From Podochytrium sp. JEL0797 (lineage: Eukaryota; Chytridiomycota; Chytridiomycetes; Chytridiales; Chytriomycetaceae), in assembly GCA_027596195.1 (NCBI GenBank), contig JADGJG010000285.1, positions 1 to 25,684 of the forward strand: a stretch of DNA of 25,684 bases, read 5' to 3'. This document shows positions 19,873-25,684 of this stretch, in pieces (positions within the stretch are counted from its first letter, which is position 1; the number at the start of each line of letters is the position of its first letter). A model generated the notes under the pieces. The model was not told where the DNA came from, made no database searches, and was given only the letters and a program-made list of their open reading frames with translations. The translations under genes were made by a program, and so were the position numbers.

Positions 19873-19968
19873 CCCCTCCACCCACCCACCCACACCCACC
19901 CGAATCAAATAACAACGCGTATTTATATATCTCTGCCATATTTCGATGTACAATAAAAAAAAACCACT

Positions 19969-22900
19969 TCACAACTCCAACTCCTCCAACAACGCCAACA
20001 CCTCCTCCACCCCTCCTTCCACCTCCACCGCAACCCCACCATTCCTCACCCCTCGCACAACCTCCTCCCGCTCCAAAGCTGACAACCCCACAAACTGCTG
20101 CACAAAGTCACCGTCAATGTACCCCACCGCCTCAACGCGCCGCTTGTCCGTTACGAAAGTGCGCCAAGCATCGTGAGACAGGTTTCCGTGCGCTGCGGCG
20201 CCCTTGGGAAGGTGTTTACCGAGATTCGACGAAAGGGATGTGAGGATGCGGAAGTGGGTCGGAGAAAGTGGGAGGAGGGATCCAAAGTGACCATTCGTGG
20301 TACAAAAGAGCATGGATTCCGAATCCGACGAAGATGCCATATGTGTATCCATACCCGAAGACGTGGCGAGAGATCCTATTGTTGCAATCAGACTTCTCTC
20401 CGCGTACAAAAAAATAATGTTCAACTCACCCCCGCGAATCCTCGTAACATTCCCCCCCAAATGCCACGCCCCCACAACCTCCAACCGCTTCCTCTCCTCC
20501 TCCAACTGAACCTCCTTCTGCCTCCTCAGCGTATACAAATTCGCTCCCACCTCCCCAACCACAACCAAATCCTCCCGCGCAAGATGAACCCCACAAGTCC
20601 ACGTCGGGAGGTAATCCCGCGCCACCTCCGTCAACGTGGGTCCCGAACTCTGCTTCTGCTGCTGCGTGTCCATCGCATCCCCTCCTTCCTCCTCCTCCTC
20701 CTCCTCCACCCGCGCCATCCCAGGATGATACTCCAACAACGTCACACTCTTCATCAAATCCCCGACAGCAACCACATCCCCCTTCACAGAAAGATACAAA
20801 GCCTGAATAAACCCATATTTTGCACAAGTCGCCACCAAAGAATCCCCCGCTTCCCCGCCTCCACCGCTCGTAAACTGATACACCTGCACTTTCGTACCCA
20901 CAGTCGCAATGACTGCTGCACCGCGCAACTCATGCACGGCGTACACGCATCCTTTCGTATCAACTGAACACACGACTTCAAGTGTCCCCGTTGCGCGGGA
21001 ATACTCGAGCGCCACCACACGGCCCGTGAGTGGGTCTTCGGCGGGAGATGTAGGGTTTTGATGGGCTGTGCCAACGATCCAGAGACTTCGCGCAGGGGTG
21101 AGGGGGGATGTGGGTGGGATGTGGAGGGGACAGATGCTGCATGCCATTTCGAGGGGTGGGAGTGTGAATGTGGCGAGGGCTGAGGGGGGCGCATCGGGGA
21201 CGATTTAAATGGTTTAACGAACGAAGAAGAAAACAAGGAGAAGTGGGGGAAGGAAATACTCACTTTCAAACCCTTGATCCTCCAACACCTTCACACAATG
21301 CACTTCGTCTCCTGTCTCCGAAACGCGATACGCCAACACCGCAACGGCCCCCCCTCCGCCTCCGTATCCTTCCCCCACGTGTGCAATCCGCCGCGGGGTT
21401 TCATTGTCGAGCGGGATCGTGTGGAGGTGCAGTTTTTGGATCGAGTCGAGGGACCCGAGTTTGAGAGACGTGGCGGTTGCGATGGCGAGGCCGGAGGACG
21501 GGGTCGTTGCGGTAGTGGTGGTGGGAAGGCGGAATTGACAGGCGGTGGTGACGCTCTGCAAAGGTTTTGGTACTTTTAGTGGGGTGAAACGAAAGAAAAT
21601 CCAAACTCATTCCAAACCTTCAAATTCAAATTCGAACACATCAACCGATCCTGACTCCCCCCTCCATACACCACACTCGGCAAATCCGACGCCGCAAGCA
21701 CATACGGTTTCCCCTGCGAATGGAACGACACGAGGTGAATCGGTTGCGTTCCAAGCGTGAGTGTCTTGCGGTTCGCGCACGTGCCGGAGGCCGCGTCGAA
21801 CGTGTACGTCACGAGGTGGCCGTCGCCGAGACCAATGAGTAGGTATGGGGTGGGAGTGGTGGTGCCGAGGGTGCAGAGTTTGAGGGAACGTGGGAGGTGG
21901 TCTGCGTCGTGTTAAAAGTGTGCAGCGTTAGGGGTATGAAACGCGGATTAAAATGGTGTTCACCTCCACCCAGGACTTCTTTGGCGCATTCTTTCAGGGT
22001 GGTGGTGGAAAACACGCGCACGCTTCCGTCCGTCCACATTCCGGCCACGAAACACGGGGACGTGGTGGCGTCGTCGGACAAGCACGAAATATCCAAACAC
22101 GACACTTCGTGTTCGACTTCAATTTGGCTATGAGGTGCAGCGGAGAGGGAGGGTTAAAATCGTACATAACCAACTAAAGGCAACAGAAGAAGCTCACCCC
22201 TTGAACATGATGGCACTTTCCTCCACCTCAAAATACATCAACGTACTACCCCCAACAGCGGCCACAATCTGATTCGCATTCATACTACACAACACAATCC
22301 TCCCACTTTCCGGCACAACCCACTCGTCGCGCGATTCGTAACATTCCCGACTCGACATGAGTACCATCCGGCTCGCCGTAACTTGCAGAATCTGGTCATA
22401 CGCCACGTTTCCAAACGCAAGGGTCGGTTCGTCCAAGAGAAGGCCGGAGGTTGGCGTGAAGGAGGGGTCGTATTCAGAGAGGGAGCCCGACGCGTCCGCA
22501 CACAAGATTTTGGTTTCGCTCACGAACGAGAGGAGGAGGAGTGAGTCGGTGCTGTTATTGGTACGTAAGTTATATACACGATCGGCGCACTCTCTCCCAC
22601 GTTACGCGCGTAGATCTCGGGCGCTTACACCTCGCGCGCACGTAATGCACGTGGCACAACGCACGCTTCGCGTGCGTGCATCAGCGTTTCGCGTCGCCAC
22701 CGCCCCCGCCACACCTCGCTGCGACCGGGCTCCGCTTCTCTCGACTCAATTCCTTTTGGCACCGCACGCTTCGCGTGCGTGCGTGCATGCGCGCGCGCGG
22801 CTTTCGCTCCACGCGCCACGTCGCTTCCACCCCCGCCACGCCTCGCTGCGCGCGGGCTCCGCTTCTCTCCGGCTCCGCTCGGCACTCGGCTCGCTCTCGA

Positions 22901-24333
22901 AAAAAGAAACTCACGTGACTTCCAAACTCGCAGCAGCCGCCCACATGCCCTGAACGCCTTCAACGCCCTCCATCTCAGCGGCCTCATCCAACCCCACGCC
23001 GTTCGAAAGAACGCGCAAGGATCCACTTTCACCAGCGCCACAGCAAGCCACGACTTTACTTTGTCCTGCACCACTGCCACCGGAACCACCACTTGCGTGT
23101 CCGGTGGTGGATGCCGACGCGTCGAGGTGGACAAAGTCGACGATGGGAGCAAGGTTCGCGTAAGTTTGGAGGACAGAGATGGACGGAAAAGTGGTTGTAT
23201 TGATGTCGAGGAGTTGGGAGTCGGCGTAGTGGGATCCGAGGTACAAGCGGGTTGGTGAAAAGAAGGAGAGGGAGGAGGCGAGAGAGGTCTGCGTGCAAAT
23301 CGAATCGAAATTTTTTTGAAATCAGAGATTTACACGACGAGGGGGGAATGCAAGAATACGCACGTGACCCAGTCGCGTCAGGTTTCCTTCTTGTTGCGAA
23401 GTGTCGAGAAGATAGAGATCGGACATGCTGTCGGCGAGAACAACGCGGTCTGAAACGAGTAATCCGTCGTCGGACGGAACGCAGGCGGCCACGCCCGTAA
23501 ACACAGAATCAGTCTGCATCTCCCACACGCACGCTGCGTTGCGCCACAACGAAAGCATATTCTCCGCAAAGACGAGCACGGCGCCGTCCTTCACGGGCAA
23601 CAGTTTGAAGGCATCGTGTTGCAGCTGGATTTGATTCGCCCAGGGGTCGTCCTTGTTTAGTTTTTGAATGTTTGCGTTTGCCCTGTCGCAGGAGTAAGTT
23701 GCGAGAAAGACGCGGCTGTTTGGGTCTGTGTGAAGCAGGGCGAGTCTGGGCAGACGCAGTTGTTGCGTCGAGTGGAGAAAGGCGGCGTCTTTGAGGTTGA
23801 GTTCGGCGAGACGCGCCGAGAAAAGCGCTGGCTTGGCGGCGTCGACGACGTGCAGCGCGCCCTGCACAAAGTGAAGCACAGAAGTGGCGCCTTTCGACGC
23901 AGAGAGCCGCGTCTCGCAGGGCGTGAAGCCAAGGCACGTCGAAGAGCAGCTAGAAAACACCCCGTCTTTCCACACAAGAACATCAACGCTTTCGCCTTTG
24001 CTGAAACAAATCACGAGCTACAGTGTGTTGAGTTAATATTAACAAATGCAACAAATAAACAAACACCAAGACACACCCCCTGCTTGTCGCCCACATCCAC
24101 TGCCTGCAGAGCTGCAATCCGTCCATTCACGTTAAACTCATGCACCACTGACCCTGAGGAAGAGAGAAGTTGCACGGCAGTCCCCTTGCTGTACATCCAC
24201 AACGTCACGTTAGAACACCAGCTGCACCCACACGCAACACTCACTTCACGGCCACAAACGTGCCTCCTTCCATGCGCAGCGACACGCTACCAGACACGGA
24301 CGATTCCGCGTGGTGTGTCGAAACGTAAAACAT
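19969..24333 (-). CDS. DDB1: DNA damage-binding protein 1 (DDB1)
   Basis: Ten exons in coding order: 24333-24245, 24188-24077, 24017-23364, 23288-22915, 22551-22198, 22127-21964, 21901-21618, 21555-21264, 21179-20430 and 20375-19969, giving 1159 residues (human 1140). The match runs along the whole protein: start MFYVSTHHAESSV, RLYLGSHYADSQLLDIN, SLRVLSNGVG, HEVSCLDIS, KTLTLGTQPIHL, MCSNLNLK, DSIQKLHLHTIPL, SLWIVGTA, VVAVGDLMKSVTLLEYHP, GYIDGDFVQQF. DDB1 is the three-propeller adaptor of CUL4 ubiquitin ligases in DNA repair and replication control. A Glu/Gln-rich insertion after YHPGMARV is absent from animal DDB1. The 363-nt intron 22552-22914 is filled by a GC-rich repeat. The first intron was set at 56 nt because that restores alignment length and contains a CTAAC branch site. 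Confidence 0.95.
22600..22905. repeat. GC-rich hairpin-containing tandem repeat in a DDB1 intron
   Basis: Two diverged copies, offset by about 103-127 bp, share the perfect hairpin CGCACGCTTCGCGTGCG (22660-22676 and 22763-22779) and, further on, CCTCGCTGCG followed by GGGCTCCGCTTCTCT (about 22714-22741 and 22841-22868). Copy 2 carries an alternating CG stretch near 22790. The block is far richer in G+C than its surroundings and fills most of the longest intron in the window. It may be a non-autonomous mobile or dispersed element. Confidence 0.75.
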
Positions 24334-24408
24334 TTGCGCCAAAAAACAAAACAAAAAAATTGAATGACACATCGCGGGATGAAGACAACGCGCCTTCCAT
24401 TTCGCAAT

Positions 24409-24989
24409 CTATTCTTTGTGCTCCAACACTTCCTCCAAAGACATCCCCAACGCCGCCAATGCCCTGATATTCGTCGACTGCAACACAAGCTTGCCCACAA
24501 CCCCACTTTCGAGGCTCTGTTTCCACCGGTTCGCACACACACACCACTTATCACCTGCTTTCAGTCCCGGGAATCCAAACTGGAAGGAATAAACCAAATC
24601 AAGTCAGCCAACTATCGCCATCCGAAGGACAACTCCAAAACCCTCACCTCCTTCCGCGGTGTGGCGAGATCATTCCCCAACTCCCTCTGACTCGCCAAAA
24701 ACTCGTCCGAAATCCGCACACACACTGTATGACTGCCTGCATCGTGTGCATCGGTCTCGCAGGATCCCGTGCGAAAGAAGCCCGTCAGAGGGCTCGTGCA
24801 GCATACTTGGAGCGGTTCGCCGAATACATTGAGTTGGGTTGAGCGTGTGGCGGCAAGATGGCCTGCGTAGCGGCGGGTTGGGAGTGCATGTAGTTGGGTG
24901 AATGGACTGCTGAGACGGGTAAGGGAGGGAAGGAGTGTCGTTGTCGTGCGGATGCGAACGGCCACGGCCAACAAACGGAGATTGCGCAT
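24409..24989 (-). CDS. DUF2237 family protein, probably mitochondrial
   Basis: Exons are 24989-24648 and 24579-24409, giving 170 residues. The N-terminus (MRNLRLLAVAVRIRTTTTLL, then LPTRRYAG) is basic and acid-free, a likely mitochondrial presequence. The body matches DUF2237: NVFGEPLQVCC, PLTGFFRTGSCETD, HTVCVRISDEFLASQRELGN, DLATPRKE, FGFPGLKAGDKWCVCANRW, VLEHKE. The conserved cysteines (CC, SC, VC, CVC) are all present and may bind metal. The biochemical role of the family is unknown; its members are mainly bacterial, so ancient transfer is possible. The intron is 68 nt, phase 0. It lies 75 bp upstream of DDB1 on the same strand. A CACGTG box occurs about 30 bp before the start. Confidence 0.87.
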
Positions 24990-25552
24990 TTCTTTTTTTT
25001 TTTTCTTCTCACTAAAAACCACGTGAAAAAAGACACAAGTTAAAAAACACGCGTATAAAATACATGTTGAGTTGGGCAAGATCGCGTGTGGCAATAAATT
25101 CCCCCACAATTTCTTTTACGTCCAAGCACTGTATTTCTTGAAAAAAAACGCGCGATCCAAAACGCGTTGAGGTATGGCATGACCCGTATGTGTGCGCAGC
25201 AAATTTAAAATATGTGGTGTTGAGTCCAATCCAAGCGAAGTGTCCAGTTCGCGGGAGGATACTATTCCATATCCGTCTTAATGGGGGTATTCTAAGCATG
25301 GGGTTTCGAACTTCGCGAATGAGAGGGAAACTCAACTCGAAGCAGTTGCGTCCAGCCGCTTGCGTGATCATTCGAATTGGAGACTTGAAAGAGTGGGGGG
25401 CGTTTGGACGACGAAATTTCAGAAATAAAAAAACCCCACAAAGACTCCCCGCAATGGACAATGCTGCCTTGAATTTTCGAACATCTACCTACTCCTCCGT
25501 CTTATTTTGAATACATGACGTCATCCAAGATTCTAAATCAGTCAATCAATCT
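24990..25552. other. Gene-poor stretch upstream of the DUF2237 gene
   Basis: No gene is supported in these 563 bases. They include the DUF2237 promoter side, a CACGTG box near 25020 and a TGACGTCA palindrome (CRE-like) at 25516-25523. A 149-codon open frame on the minus strand (25461-25012) has a non-ATG start and no recognisable domain. It could be decayed mobile-element sequence next to the transposase remnant. Confidence 0.5.
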
Positions 25553-25684
25553 TTAGGCGCGTTTCCGCTGGAAAATTTCAGAAAAGCAAATGGTGACGCC
25601 GGTGGAGTCGTGGCCAGAAGTGATGAGGACGACACTCTTGGCTCCGACAAAGTGGACAGTGCGTTTGTCGGGCATGTCCAGATA
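25553..25684 (-). pseudogene. DDE transposase fragment (pogo/Tigger-like), partial
   Basis: The last 43 codons before a stop enter from the window edge. They read YLDMPDKRTVHFVGAKSVVL, then ITSGHDSTGVTICFS, and stop soon after. This fits the DMPxxxTVxxxGxKxVxxxTTGxEKxxxTVxL core of pogo-type DDE endonuclease domains found in fungal genomes. A full-length enzyme would continue for well over 100 residues past this motif, so the copy looks truncated, though an unseen intron is possible. It is the only transposon-like sequence in the window. Confidence 0.5.

Noticed and set aside
20173..20967. 264-codon plus-strand frame rich in Arg, His and Pro
   Set aside because: It is the shadow of DDB1 exon 9 and its flank; composition is typical of the antisense of a coding exon.
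22625..23152. 175-codon minus-strand frame through the GC-rich intron
   Set aside because: It is in a different frame from DDB1 and depends on repetitive GC-rich sequence free of stops.
24222..24244. 23-nt intron in the first part of DDB1
   Set aside because: It keeps the frame but is too short; the 56-nt alternative (24189-24244) has a branch site and restores the exact DDB1 alignment length.
23664..24467. 267-codon plus-strand frame
   Set aside because: It is antisense to DDB1 exons that align with the known protein along their length.
25012..25461. 149-codon minus-strand frame
   Set aside because: Non-ATG start, no recognisable domain, ends in the DUF2237 5' flank. Kept only as a remark on the gap.

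Overview
The window is nuclear DNA from a compact eukaryotic genome, most likely a zoosporic (chytrid-type) fungus. The evidence is short GT-AG introns (mostly 47-75 nt), intergenic gaps often under 150 bp, fungal-type domain combinations, and a NAP1/HEM subunit of the SCAR/WAVE actin complex, which crawling chytrids keep and yeasts and mushrooms lack. No RNA gene, CRISPR array or intact mobile element was seen. Gene models were built by hand by joining exons at GT-AG sites and checking phase; every complete model sums to a whole number of codons.

Layout. 1-1269 (+): 3' part of an ERGIC-53-type cargo lectin, cut by a 31-base C run at the window edge. 1423-2777 (-): nine-finger C2H2 protein. 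2913-4653 (-): F-box/ankyrin protein. 4991-5859 (+): orphan secretory membrane protein. 5882-6768 (+): APC10/DOC1. 7093-8925 (-): leucine-rich-repeat receptor-like membrane protein with eight phase-2 introns. 9052-9389 (+): Gemin7-like Sm-fold protein. 9765-10212 (-): YCII-domain protein. 10387-11031 (+): AIG2-like gamma-glutamyl cyclotransferase. 11138-12974 (+): gamma-glutamyltransferase. 13242-15391 (+): TALE homeodomain protein. 15533-19339 (+): NAP1/HEM (12 exons). 19398-19872 (+): TMEM170-like membrane protein. 19969-24333 (-): DDB1 (10 exons). 24409-24989 (-): DUF2237 protein. 25553-25684 (-): end of a probable DDE transposase.

Functional links. The two gamma-glutamyl enzymes lie side by side on one strand with a 106-bp gap, suggesting a small glutathione or gamma-glutamyl-peptide module. 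Three genes point to ubiquitin ligases (F-box/ankyrin, APC10, DDB1), but they are scattered and I see no sign of a cluster. The rest are ordinary housekeeping or regulatory genes.

Most worth a second look: the LRR gene, whose exons follow its repeats and whose introns are all phase 2, with two N-cap/LRR modules, no kinase and no visible signal peptide; G/C homopolymers confined to introns; an in-frame TGA in the Gemin7-like gene followed by 52 coding-like codons; an orphan terminal exon behind the YCII gene; a duplicated 5' splice site in the AIG2-like gene; and a GC-rich hairpin repeat filling one DDB1 intron. I did not find a clear, wholly new multi-gene system.
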